Virus record (IMG/VR): IMGVR_UViG_3300042294_005224
Location: 1-34,561 of that record
Source of the DNA: a virus
DNA length: 34,561 bases
Direction: 5' to 3' (one strand)
The first letter of the stretch is position 1, and each line of letters begins with the position of its first letter. Both the position numbers and the translations under genes were made by a program. Below, piece by piece: positions 6,162-14,012 of the stretch. Below the pieces are notes generated by a model. It did no database searches and was not told the origin of the DNA. It was given only the letters and a program-made list of their open reading frames with translations.

Positions 6162-6542
6162 TTATTTTTTATCTAATTTATCTATTCGTTTTAAAAATTC
6201 CCATAATTCCTCAGATGTTTCTACAAACACTTCTTCCTCCTTTTTTTCAACGTGATCATTTAACTTAATGGGCATCAGTTCTTCATTCTCATTAAATCTA
6301 TTATATACCCACCATAAAATTACATCAGTTTTCCATTCCCCGTATTTTACATAAAATAAATTTTCAATCATTAGGTAAAAAGGTTCATCATATGAAGACA
6401 TATCCATGCTAAATTCTTCTCCTAAAGTACTAGTTCTTACCCAACATTCATCTAAAATATCTACTACATTAATGAATATGTCTTTTTCATTAAGACCTTT
6501 TTGTTTAGATTTAATATTTACATTTTTACCAAAATTTTTCAT
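6162..6542 (-). CDS. Conserved phage hypothetical protein (126 aa)
   Basis: 126 aa. The central part (FYLMIENLFYVKYGEWKTDV, then ILWWVYNRF) and the C-terminal EELWEFLKRI resemble a small protein repeatedly found in T4-like phages of marine bacteria, from memory and without assigned function. Acidic, helical, no cysteine motif and no membrane segment. Its start overlaps the stop of the 52-aa gene by 4 nt, and its stop is 3 nt before the DksA-like gene, so it belongs to the same transcript. Confidence 0.7.
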   Translation of the reverse strand: MKNFGKNVNIKSKQKGLNEKDIFINVVDILDECWVRTSTLGEEFSMDMSSYDEPFYLMIENLFYVKYGEWKTDVILWWVYNRFNENEELMPIKLNDHVEKKEEEVFVETSEELWEFLKRIDKLDKK

Positions 6543-6697
6543 ACAATTGTTTTTACACTAAAAATTTTTAAAAATTCTTTTAGGGGTAAATGTTTTAGTT
6601 CGGCAAAATGTTTAGCTGCTTCTAATCTAGAAAAGCTCATTTTACGACCAATAATTTCTTGGTTCTTATCTCGTTTATTGTAAAATCCAAATATCAT
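6539..6697 (-). CDS. Small conserved phage protein (52 aa)
   Basis: 52 aa starting MIFGFYNKRDKNQEIIGR and continuing SFSRLEAAKHFAELKHLPL, then EFLKIFSVK. The 'SRLEAAKHFAE.K.L.LK.FL.I..V' pattern resembles small proteins I know from many T4-like phages, role unknown. The frame stays open upstream to 6862, but that part lies inside the GT2 gene. The start at 6697 comes directly after the GT2 stop (TAATATG) and gives the family-like length, so I prefer it. Confidence 0.65.
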   Translation of the reverse strand: MIFGFYNKRDKNQEIIGRKMSFSRLEAAKHFAELKHLPLKEFLKIFSVKTIV

Positions 6698-6698
6698 A

Positions 6699-7490
6699 TT
6701 AAAATGTGATTCCTTTAATTTTATTACCTTTAGGCCTATGGCTGTTGTTTTCAAATAATTGAGGCACAATCCCCCATTTATACATAAATACATGAGCTGC
6801 TGGACTTTCTGTTTGTTTAAATTTATCTCCTTCTTTACCATTTTTAGTAGCAGCACTACCAAAGTGATAAAAATGAAGATTATGAGTACGAATAAAACCT
6901 ATTCCATTTAAATCTAATTTTAAAAAGAAATCCCAATCACAAATAAAGGGTGATTGATACATAGTATCGAAGCCACCTACAACCATATAGTTTTTCTTAC
7001 TAATAACAAATGGAAAAATACCTCCATCTAATGTTATTGATTCTTTTCTAATGGTAAGTTCGTAATCAATAAAGTCTTCATACTTAAATTCACTTGGTGA
7101 TTTACCAAAATCTTTTACAGGAAAATTAAATATACCTGGTCCTGTAGGTTCAATTTGATTTATTGTTAGTACTGAATTTGGGTGATATAGTTTTTCAATA
7201 ATAATGTCCCAATTTTTAGATAAAACATTATCATCATTGATAATACATATAATTTCATTAGTGGCATTCATAACAGCTAAATTAAGTGCTGTTTGCATAC
7301 CTTGGTTTTCACCTAAATCTAATACCTGAATGTTAGATTTGTATTTATCTAATATTGTTTGGCTTTCTTCTATAAAACCATCTACTGCTACAATAATTTC
7401 ATTTTTATTTACTTGGTTTTCAATAGCTGATTTAAGACAAATATCTAAATATTCTGGATTTCTGTAGGTTGGTATAATTAAACTAATCAT
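6699..7490 (-). CDS. GT2 family glycosyltransferase
   Basis: 263 aa. The GT-A fold is clear: MISLIIPTYRNPEYLDICLK at the N-terminus, VAVDG at 34-38 (nucleotide-binding Asp), and the metal-binding DxD equivalent NDDNVLSKNW at 85-94. GT2 enzymes transfer a sugar from an NDP-sugar to an acceptor with inversion. There is no membrane segment, so it should act in the cytoplasm. It is the last gene of the long modification island and overlaps the preceding gene by 4 nt. Donor and acceptor cannot be told from the sequence. Confidence 0.88.
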   Translation of the reverse strand: MISLIIPTYRNPEYLDICLKSAIENQVNKNEIIVAVDGFIEESQTILDKYKSNIQVLDLGENQGMQTALNLAVMNATNEIICIINDDNVLSKNWDIIIEKLYHPNSVLTINQIEPTGPGIFNFPVKDFGKSPSEFKYEDFIDYELTIRKESITLDGGIFPFVISKKNYMVVGGFDTMYQSPFICDWDFFLKLDLNGIGFIRTHNLHFYHFGSAATKNGKEGDKFKQTESPAAHVFMYKWGIVPQLFENNSHRPKGNKIKGITF

Positions 7491-8164
7491 ATTTTATTCC
7501 AATTAATAGTTGGTGAAAGTAAGGTTTCCATACAGTGTGTTGATAATCCAGGAATAGGAGTGAAAACAAATCTGTTTTTAGTTTCATTTAGATTAATAAA
7601 AGTATTATGATCTCCTACGGCTGTTGACCAAACATCATAATCGTCTTCGAATATTTTTCTTGTAATAATATAACTTCCACAAGTACTTGGAGTTGTTCTC
7701 CAATGATGATTTTCAGTAACTATAATTTTAGATACTAAATCATCATATCTAGAATCAATGTACTTATCATTATGATCATACAAAGAAACATAGTCTAATC
7801 CTGAATATGTTTTGAATAGAGTCATAATTTTATCAACCCATCCATTAATATGTAAATAATCATTTTCTAACCAATAAATTAAATCATTTGGTTCCATTGG
7901 TTGATTTTTAACATGTTCTAATAAATCTCTCCAAGACAATAAACTAGATTTATGGTTGGTTTGAAACAAAGTATACTTATCTTTGTAATTATATGTAAAA
8001 TCCTCAGATAATTCTCCATCCATAGCTAATGTTAAATTAACATTGTCGTATCCGTCTATGGTTTCAAGTAAGTTTTTAAAACATTTTTCATAACTAAACC
8101 AATAAGGTCTAGCTTTACCTATAATATTGCTAGAGGTATGTCTATAATAAATGTTAATATTCAT
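7487..8164 (-). CDS. Putative glycosyltransferase-like protein (GT-A-like)
   Basis: 225 aa, with no confident family. Features suggesting a GT-A-like fold are a central acidic motif after a hydrophobic strand (LIYWLENDYLHINGW, residues ~94-108) in the place of a DxD loop, a CGSYIITRKIF stretch, and PIPGLSTHCMETLLSP near the end, which resembles acceptor-side loops of phage glycosyltransferases. It lies between a GT2 and an acetyltransferase-methyltransferase, each overlapping or within 4 nt, which supports a glycan role. It could instead be an unrelated nucleotide-diphospho-sugar-fold protein. Confidence 0.55.
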   Translation of the reverse strand: MNINIYYRHTSSNIIGKARPYWFSYEKCFKNLLETIDGYDNVNLTLAMDGELSEDFTYNYKDKYTLFQTNHKSSLLSWRDLLEHVKNQPMEPNDLIYWLENDYLHINGWVDKIMTLFKTYSGLDYVSLYDHNDKYIDSRYDDLVSKIIVTENHHWRTTPSTCGSYIITRKIFEDDYDVWSTAVGDHNTFINLNETKNRFVFTPIPGLSTHCMETLLSPTINWNKI

Positions 8165-8168
8165 TTTA

Positions 8169-9335
8169 TTATTTTTTACAAATCAACATAATGCTTGAAC
8201 ATAAATCAGGATATTGTTGTCCTAATTTAAAACAACCATCTAAATATTCTTTAGAGATAATATCTGTTTGTAAAAGCTTATCCCACTGGAAATTAGCTAA
8301 TGATTTAAAAAATATTCCGGAACGATAAACAACCTTTAATTCCCCCTCAGTAGCATCTCTTTCTAAAGTATCTAAAGTGTAAGTAATTCTATGTCCGTGT
8401 TCTAGTTCTGATGGTGTGATTGCTGAATTATGGGTTATTAGTCCCATTTTGACAGCGATTTGTCTTGAGGGTGCATTAGCATTAGGGCACACTAGAAATA
8501 AATTACCATCTTCAGTTAACCATTCATCTTTGATCTTTTTTAATAGTCCAACAGGATTATCAATATGTTCTAAAACATGAGTTAAAATAATATTATTATA
8601 TTTTTTAGGCAAAACAGTATCTTCAAATAATGAATTGTAATAACTAATATTACCCTTTAAAGTTTGTTTTGCTTCTTCAATAGCTGTATTTGATGCTTCT
8701 ACACAAGTAATATCATCAAAATATGGTAATAATCTTTTTGTAAAATCGCCTTTAAAACTACCTAATTCTAATACATCACTGCCCTTAAAAAACGGTTTAA
8801 AGGATTCAATCATATAATGATGTATAACATCAAAATCAAAATTGTAAGCATATTTGTGATCTGCTGTATCTTGAAATTCTTTATTATAATCTCTTTGTGT
8901 TTTTAATTCCATAACTAAATTACTTTTTATTTTACTTGTTTGTTTAAAATTATGTTTTTGATAAAAATTTATTGCTTTTGTATTATTTGTATTTACGTGT
9001 AAAGTTACTTCAAAATAATGATTTTCCTTTAAATATCCAACACAAGCTAATAATAAGTTTTTAGCTATTTTATTACCTTGAAAATCAGGATCTACACTAA
9101 CATTTGTTATAAAACTTGTTTTTTCTTGTTCGTCAACATATAATGCTATTAATCCTATTAAATTGATATTATCATATGCTTCGAATCTAATTCCAAAATC
9201 AAATATTTTTTGAGAATATTTACTTATATCTACATATGAATCTAATGAGGGAACAAAACTATTACTACAACGATGAAGGTGTTTTTTAATATCCTCTAAA
9301 GTGGATGTGTTTATTTTATAAGTAATATTACTCAT
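8169..9335 (-). CDS. GNAT acetyltransferase fused to class I SAM methyltransferase
   Basis: 388 aa with two domains. Residues ~1-145 form a GNAT N-acetyltransferase: NVSVDPDFQGNKIAKNLL (78-95) is motif A, which binds acetyl-CoA pyrophosphate, and NTKAINFYQKHNFKQ (118-132) is motif B. Residues ~165-388 are a Methyltransf_11/23-like domain: VLELGSFKGD (188-197) binds SAM, and LTHVLEHIDNP (252-262) is the post-motif. Together they would acetylate an amine and methylate a hydroxyl or carboxyl on the same or related molecule. Neighbouring WbqC-like and DegT aminotransferase genes make an amino sugar an obvious candidate acceptor. Both domains look complete. Confidence 0.85.
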   Translation of the reverse strand: MSNITYKINTSTLEDIKKHLHRCSNSFVPSLDSYVDISKYSQKIFDFGIRFEAYDNINLIGLIALYVDEQEKTSFITNVSVDPDFQGNKIAKNLLLACVGYLKENHYFEVTLHVNTNNTKAINFYQKHNFKQTSKIKSNLVMELKTQRDYNKEFQDTADHKYAYNFDFDVIHHYMIESFKPFFKGSDVLELGSFKGDFTKRLLPYFDDITCVEASNTAIEEAKQTLKGNISYYNSLFEDTVLPKKYNNIILTHVLEHIDNPVGLLKKIKDEWLTEDGNLFLVCPNANAPSRQIAVKMGLITHNSAITPSELEHGHRITYTLDTLERDATEGELKVVYRSGIFFKSLANFQWDKLLQTDIISKEYLDGCFKLGQQYPDLCSSIMLICKK

Positions 9336-10293
9336 CTTCTAAAACTGCTAATCCAAACCCATATTTACCAAAATCATTTCCATTATACAACATATAATGT
9401 TTTCCATCTAATTCAAAAACATGGGGGTAATGATGCATTGTACTGTCCCATCCTTCTTTAGAATATTCAATACCGGCATTTTCGTCATCACGAGTCCAAT
9501 TAATTAGATCATCTGAATAGGCATATCCTATTTTATATCCTCTTTCTGGTGTTGTTCTAAAATCAAAACCATGTCTATAAACAAAGTACATATGGTATTT
9601 ACCATCTTTATAAAATACATCAGGACCTGCTTGACATTCATACTGATCTAGTTTATCAGGAATAATATTAAAATTTAATCTATTCCATGTTATTCCGTCT
9701 TTTGAAATAGCCATTCTGTTCTTATATATTATTTCAGGTTTTTCATCATAAAGTATCCACTCAGTACCTGCCAAATAAAATAAGTAATAAGTATCATTAA
9801 ACTTTCTAATTTTAGGACCACTTAATACAAATGGTTCTTCAAAATTAGCAGCTAACATAGGACCATTACCTACTCTTTCAAAAGTAATCCCATCATTTTC
9901 ACTTATTGCTAATCCAATAGCTGTATCGAATGGAACTGATTTCATTCTAGTCCAACCAGCATAATACAAATAAACCATTCCTTCTTCCTTTATCACTGAA
10001 GTTGGGTAAACGGCAAATTCATCAAAGGTACCTAATTTACCTAAGGGTAATACGGGTTGTTTAGCAATGTTAATTATTCTTGTTAAATCATGTCTATCAA
10101 CGTCTATAAATGCGGTGTATGATTTAGCATATCCTTCATCATCCTTATAAGGACGACATGAAAAATAAATTCTAACAAACTTATCAAAAACTAAAGTGCT
10201 AGTACATTGTGAAAATTCTTTCATCCACTCTCTTTCAATCCCATCATTAGTTTTTGTTGGATCAAAAATATGTCCTAATTTTTTCCATTTCAT
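9328..10293 (-). CDS. GH43/GH130-like five-bladed beta-propeller, glycosidase-like
   Basis: 321 aa. Repeated blade patterns (VRIYFSCR, YLYYAGW, YYLFYLAGTEW, YHMYFVYRH, HYMLYNGND) are characteristic of the Glyco_hydro 43/32/130 propeller superfamily. DEFAVYPTSV (91-100) and EEPFVLSGPKI (152-162) resemble motif regions of the glycosidase-like proteins found in bacterial LPS and capsule loci. There is no signal peptide, so it is cytoplasmic. The intracellular location and its place beside WbqC and glycosyltransferases suggest sugar phosphorolysis, trimming or transfer rather than digestion of external polysaccharide. Overlaps of 4 and 8 nt tie it to both neighbours. Confidence 0.75.
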   Translation of the reverse strand: MKWKKLGHIFDPTKTNDGIEREWMKEFSQCTSTLVFDKFVRIYFSCRPYKDDEGYAKSYTAFIDVDRHDLTRIINIAKQPVLPLGKLGTFDEFAVYPTSVIKEEGMVYLYYAGWTRMKSVPFDTAIGLAISENDGITFERVGNGPMLAANFEEPFVLSGPKIRKFNDTYYLFYLAGTEWILYDEKPEIIYKNRMAISKDGITWNRLNFNIIPDKLDQYECQAGPDVFYKDGKYHMYFVYRHGFDFRTTPERGYKIGYAYSDDLINWTRDDENAGIEYSKEGWDSTMHHYPHVFELDGKHYMLYNGNDFGKYGFGLAVLEDE

Positions 10294-10997
10294 ATAAGAG
10301 TATAACTGTTTAAATAATTTTTAATTTCTTCAGATGAATTAAACATCATTACATCAATAATTGATAACCAAGGAATAAATTCATTATTAAATTGGGTATA
10401 TTTAATTTTTTCTGATTTAATAAAGTTTAGATTAATATTTTTTTCTTTAAATGTTTCTTTATTATATAATTCTGTTCCCCCTATAGCATTTATATATGTA
10501 GTTGCTTTTTGATATTCACATATTGCTAAAACTTTATCTTGAGACTTTAGATTATGATCAATATTAAGGGTTGATGATATTACAATAGAAGTATTTATGT
10601 TAAGATAATTGTTTATATTATATAAACTATCCAAAATAAATTCAAATAAATTGTTTTTATCATTAAATAAACAATCTTGAATTAATTCAAAAACATTTTT
10701 AAAATATGGTGCTTTTTGATATGATGATTTTAAAACATTTAATAATTTTTTTCTATCATCACCCCAAGTATTAGATATTTTTCTATCAACTATATTTAAA
10801 TAGTCTGAATCTTTTTGTAGTGGTAAAGTAAATAATTGGTCTTTATTGTTAACTAAAATACGATTTCTATTTATCCATCCTTTTTTAGTATATTGGATAT
10901 TATCATATATAACAAATTCATCAACTGAGTTTATTAATTGAAAATACCCAATATATGGAAATAAATAGGGTTGCATTATGGCTAATCTCTTAGTCAT
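10290..10997 (-). CDS. WbqC-like family protein
   Basis: 235 aa, about the usual length of the family. The diagnostic N-terminus is present: MQPYLFPYIGYFQL (8-21) and YDNIQYTKKGWINRNRI (31-47). WbqC-like proteins occur in O-antigen and other surface glycan loci, often beside DegT aminotransferases, and are thought to take part in amino-sugar modification; the reaction is not established. The gene directly follows the DegT-like gene with an 8-nt overlap. Its base composition is extreme even here: hand-counted lines give about 15-27% G+C, which suggests a separate origin from GroEL-like genes at about 37-47%. Confidence 0.88.
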   Translation of the reverse strand: MTKRLAIMQPYLFPYIGYFQLINSVDEFVIYDNIQYTKKGWINRNRILVNNKDQLFTLPLQKDSDYLNIVDRKISNTWGDDRKKLLNVLKSSYQKAPYFKNVFELIQDCLFNDKNNLFEFILDSLYNINNYLNINTSIVISSTLNIDHNLKSQDKVLAICEYQKATTYINAIGGTELYNKETFKEKNINLNFIKSEKIKYTQFNNEFIPWLSIIDVMMFNSSEEIKNYLNSYTLI

Positions 10998-11652
10998 TAG
11001 GGGAATCTACAAATAATTCTTCTCTATTGCTTTGGGTGTAGATTGGAAATTTAGATAGATCTGGGTATGGCATTTCTAGGTCTTCATTATTCTTTGGGGT
11101 TTCACCTTGATAAAACTGATTCATGAGCAATAAACCACGTGCTGCTAATTCAGGCATCATATAAAAATTCCAACCTAACATATCAAAATGGTCATCATGA
11201 TAAGAACATTCTCTACGACCTGAATATCTTGCTCTTTTAAACCACAAATAAGCATCATGGTCATCAGTTAGAATAGCTCCACCTTTTGATAATTTAAAAT
11301 GTTTATAAGGACCGGTAAAAGATATACACATATGAGTTCCTGGTTTGTACATATCATGTGTAAAACTTAGAGCTGAATCCCATACTTTAGTAGGTTCTAA
11401 TTGATAAGCACCTTTAATTGTTTTACCTTTAACTTTCCTAAATTTAACTTTAGCACCAGCATGAATAATTTCACAAGGTACTGAGGGGTATGTTCTATTA
11501 GGGATTGTAATTTCTAATCCCTTAACTTGTTCATACATTAAAGATAAAAATAAAGCATTTGATTGATTATCTACAGTTACAACATATGGCGCTCCTGTAT
11601 ATTCTGATAGTCGTTTTTCAAATTCAGCTGTTATATCATAAACGTTTTTCAT
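10990..11652 (-). CDS. Short DegT/DnrJ/EryC1 (sugar aminotransferase) family protein
   Basis: 220 aa against a usual ~370. It shows the PLP large domain of DegT enzymes: FEKRLSEYTGAPYVVTVDNQ at the N-terminus, IPNRTYPSVPCEIIHAGA (50-67), Asp92 in VWDSALSF, and the lysine loop SFTGPYKHFKLSKGGAI (111-127), where Lys117 aligns with the PLP Schiff-base lysine. The C-terminal small domain is largely missing and the protein ends soon after NFYMMPELAARGLL, which matches the acceptor-loop region. The active-site residues on this chain are kept, so it may work as a compact enzyme or need a partner for the missing part. It begins with an overlap on the GT2 gene and ends within WbqC. No frameshifted continuation was seen. 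Confidence 0.8.
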   Translation of the reverse strand: MKNVYDITAEFEKRLSEYTGAPYVVTVDNQSNALFLSLMYEQVKGLEITIPNRTYPSVPCEIIHAGAKVKFRKVKGKTIKGAYQLEPTKVWDSALSFTHDMYKPGTHMCISFTGPYKHFKLSKGGAILTDDHDAYLWFKRARYSGRRECSYHDDHFDMLGWNFYMMPELAARGLLLMNQFYQGETPKNNEDLEMPYPDLSKFPIYTQSNREELFVDSPND

Positions 11653-12257
11653 ATTGTATTATAAAATTGGTTTTGGGTTTCTTGTTTTTCTATTGTTTTC
11701 GGATGTAATAAACAAAATTCATCTTGTGGGGGTAATGTACTAAAAAGTTTATAACCATCCAATTTTTCATGAACCTTATTTATCCATTTTATTGATTTAT
11801 TATTACGATAAATTCTCCATTGGTAATCAGGGAAATTTACTCTTTCATTTTCATATCTCCAACCCCATTTCAGGATATGTTCCTCGGTGATACCACTTAC
11901 GGTATTAATCCGAGGAACTAAGTATACATCCACTTCAGGATTACTTTCTAATATGCTTGGAAGCATGTCAAGTAATTCTATTGCTGGTATTTCATCAGCA
12001 TCGATTTGGAAGATATATTCTCCTGAACAGTGTTTAGCTAATTCATTTTTATATGAAGCAAAATCTTTATTTAATGGATAAAACCAATGTTTTATTCCTC
12101 TACTAATAATAGTACTTATTACTTCTTCAGTATATTTATCTTGATCAATTTGTATTACAACTTCATATTGGGGAGATAGAGCTCTATCAGATAAATAATC
12201 TAATAAAGTTTCTAACTCCTGATGTTCATTGCAAACTGTAATTGCTATACTTATCAT
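11649..12257 (-). CDS. GT2 family glycosyltransferase, short form
   Basis: 202 aa. GT-A signatures in order: MISIAITVCNEHQELETLL at the N-terminus, VVIQIDQDKY (33-42), and the DxD motif QIDADEIP (84-91), then DYQWRIYRN (144-152) and NKVHEKLDG (160-168). The last two are typical of the SunS/TPR-type GT2 enzymes that glycosylate proteins or peptides as well as sugars. It is shorter than many GT2 proteins because it lacks a C-terminal extension. Cytoplasmic, no membrane segment. ATGA overlaps join it to the zinc-ribbon gene and the DegT-like gene. Confidence 0.88.
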   Translation of the reverse strand: MISIAITVCNEHQELETLLDYLSDRALSPQYEVVIQIDQDKYTEEVISTIISRGIKHWFYPLNKDFASYKNELAKHCSGEYIFQIDADEIPAIELLDMLPSILESNPEVDVYLVPRINTVSGITEEHILKWGWRYENERVNFPDYQWRIYRNNKSIKWINKVHEKLDGYKLFSTLPPQDEFCLLHPKTIEKQETQNQFYNTI

Positions 12258-12709
12258 TCAGGTAAAATTTCAATATATGAAAGAGCATCCATAAATTCGT
12301 TTTCAGGAAATTCTTTTAATGTAGTCATATCCATTCTCCATTCATAGTATTGTCCTTCTTTTCCTGGTATTGGATATTTGGTTTTTTCTTCTTCTGTTAC
12401 TTGAACTGCTTTTACTGCGGCCCAAGTCCATTGGTCTTTAGAAGGACCATTAGCAAATATCATCCCTTTTTCAGGTATATTAACTGTTGTAGGCATCCAT
12501 ACTTGATTATTATCATCTGTATAAAGTAAATCTTTATATAATTCAGGAAGTACTTCAAGTTGTCTTTCATAGAATGATTCTCCTTTTTTCATTAAAGAAT
12601 TAGTTTGAAAACCACATCCATAACAAAAATAAGTTTTAATATCCTGATTTACTTCATCTACATAACAAGCATCAGAACCGCATTTTGAACATATTATTAA
12701 ATTATCCAT
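12254..12709 (-). CDS. Zinc-ribbon phage protein, unknown function
   Basis: 151 aa. The N-terminus has C7xxC10 and C29xxC32 (ICSKCGSDA ... YFCYGCGFQTN), a zinc ribbon of the type that binds nucleic acid or protein. The remainder (SFYERQLEVLPELYKDLLY, then WMPTTVNIPEKGMIF) matches, from memory, a conserved protein of T4-like marine phages without known function. It is unusual among the glycosyltransferases around it and may be an unrelated core gene, since both neighbours overlap or nearly touch it. Confidence 0.72.
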   Translation of the reverse strand: MDNLIICSKCGSDACYVDEVNQDIKTYFCYGCGFQTNSLMKKGESFYERQLEVLPELYKDLLYTDDNNQVWMPTTVNIPEKGMIFANGPSKDQWTWAAVKAVQVTEEEKTKYPIPGKEGQYYEWRMDMTTLKEFPENEFMDALSYIEILPE

Positions 12710-12713
12710 TTGA

Positions 12714-14012
12714 TTATATTTTTTGTAGTTTAGGTAATTCCATTTTATTTACTTTAGGTAATTTTAATTCAACCTGTTTTGGAAACTCAGGAACATATTG
12801 AGTCAAAATTTGGTCTACTTTTTCTTTCATTTTACCCCAGCTAAACTCATCCTTAGATTTAAATGCTTGACGTTTAGCTTTATTAGTATAATTTTTATAG
12901 TTTTCAAATACATCTTTTAAATAAAAACCTATCTGTGCAAAATCCGGAGAAATCCATTGTGAATCAGGAAGCAAAAACTGGTTTTGGGTACTTGGATGAA
13001 CGGGAGTTAATTGACCTCCAATTAAATTAGTAAATTCTGGATTTAAAAAGTCCATTTGTCCTGACCATCCTGTAGTAATTAGAGGTTTTTTACTTAAAGT
13101 AAACTCAAGTAATGGACGACCAAAACCTTCACCTTTAGTTAAACTAACCATTGCTTTTACTTTAGAGTGATTATAAAGTTCATTTATTTCTTCATCACTT
13201 AATTCTCCATTGAGTAAATAAATGTTTGGAAGATTTGTTGAATTTACTGTTTTTTCAATTTTTTTAATTTTCTTTAAAATTTCTTCTCTATCAACATATG
13301 ATGAACCTACTTTAGCAGTTTTTAATATAAGGGCAGGACGATTGCTTTTATTTTTAAAAGTTTCTAAAAATGCCTTAACTAATAAACCTACATTTTTTCT
13401 ATCTTCACCTAAATCTCCATCCATCCAATGTCCTACAAACAAGTAACAAAAGTTTTCTTTAATTGAATCAAGATTAATTGATTTAATTTGGTGTGACTCA
13501 ATTACTTTAAAAATATCTGTATTAGCTCCTTCAAAAACAACTTCAACAGGTTTATTTAATTCAACAACTTCTTGAAGTTCATTAGTATTTTTATCTTTCT
13601 TTTCAAATTTAGATTCTTGAAATACCTTTTTAGAATGTTCTGAAGAAACTAGATTTAAATCCATTCTATTAATACCTTCAATCCATTCAGGAGGACAAAT
13701 TGTACTTTCAATACCTGCTGTACAACCAATATTAAATTTTCCTATAGGTTGAAATTCATTAGGTACAGTAATTTGCATCCAAATATCTGGTTGAGTGTTT
13801 TGGTGTTGGGAAGTAAGGGTGTATCCATAAAGAAAACTCCATTCAGGATTATCTTCACAAAATCCAAAAGGTGTAATACCCCAACGTTGAGATAAAAGCT
13901 TTACCTCATATTTATCTGTTTCTATAATGGCTTTAACTAAATCCCTTGCGCGAGCACCATAGCCACTATAGGTGTCAAAAGGGCAACTTATTACAAATAA
14001 CGGTTTCATCAA
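12714..14012 (-). CDS. GT4-type glycosyltransferase (GT-B fold)
   Basis: 432 aa. Residues 1-19 (PLFVISCPFDTYSGYG) contain the glycine loop of GT-B enzymes, and TKGEGFGRPLLEFTLSKKPL (292-311) is the E-x7-E nucleotide-sugar binding motif of the GT4 C-terminal domain, followed by a conserved TGWSGQMDFL. Retaining transfer from an NDP-sugar is expected. No membrane anchor. The ATGA overlap with the next GT4 gene upstream (14009-14012) suggests that the two enzymes are made together and perhaps add successive sugars to one acceptor. Confidence 0.88.
   Translation of the reverse strand: MMKPLFVISCPFDTYSGYGARARDLVKAIIETDKYEVKLLSQRWGITPFGFCEDNPEWSFLYGYTLTSQHQNTQPDIWMQITVPNEFQPIGKFNIGCTAGIESTICPPEWIEGINRMDLNLVSSEHSKKVFQESKFEKKDKNTNELQEVVELNKPVEVVFEGANTDIFKVIESHQIKSINLDSIKENFCYLFVGHWMDGDLGEDRKNVGLLVKAFLETFKNKSNRPALILKTAKVGSSYVDREEILKKIKKIEKTVNSTNLPNIYLLNGELSDEEINELYNHSKVKAMVSLTKGEGFGRPLLEFTLSKKPLITTGWSGQMDFLNPEFTNLIGGQLTPVHPSTQNQFLLPDSQWISPDFAQIGFYLKDVFENYKNYTNKAKRQAFKSKDEFSWGKMKEKVDQILTQYVPEFPKQVELKLPKVNKMELPKLQKI

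Noticed and set aside
5876-6255. Plus-strand open frames opposite the DksA-like and 126-aa genes
   Set aside because: Same explanation: antisense reading of AT-rich coding sequence with low-quality composition.
6698-6862. Longer start of the 52-aa protein
   Set aside because: The extra part is read inside the GT2 gene in another frame and looks non-protein-like; the ATG at 6697 directly follows the GT2 stop.
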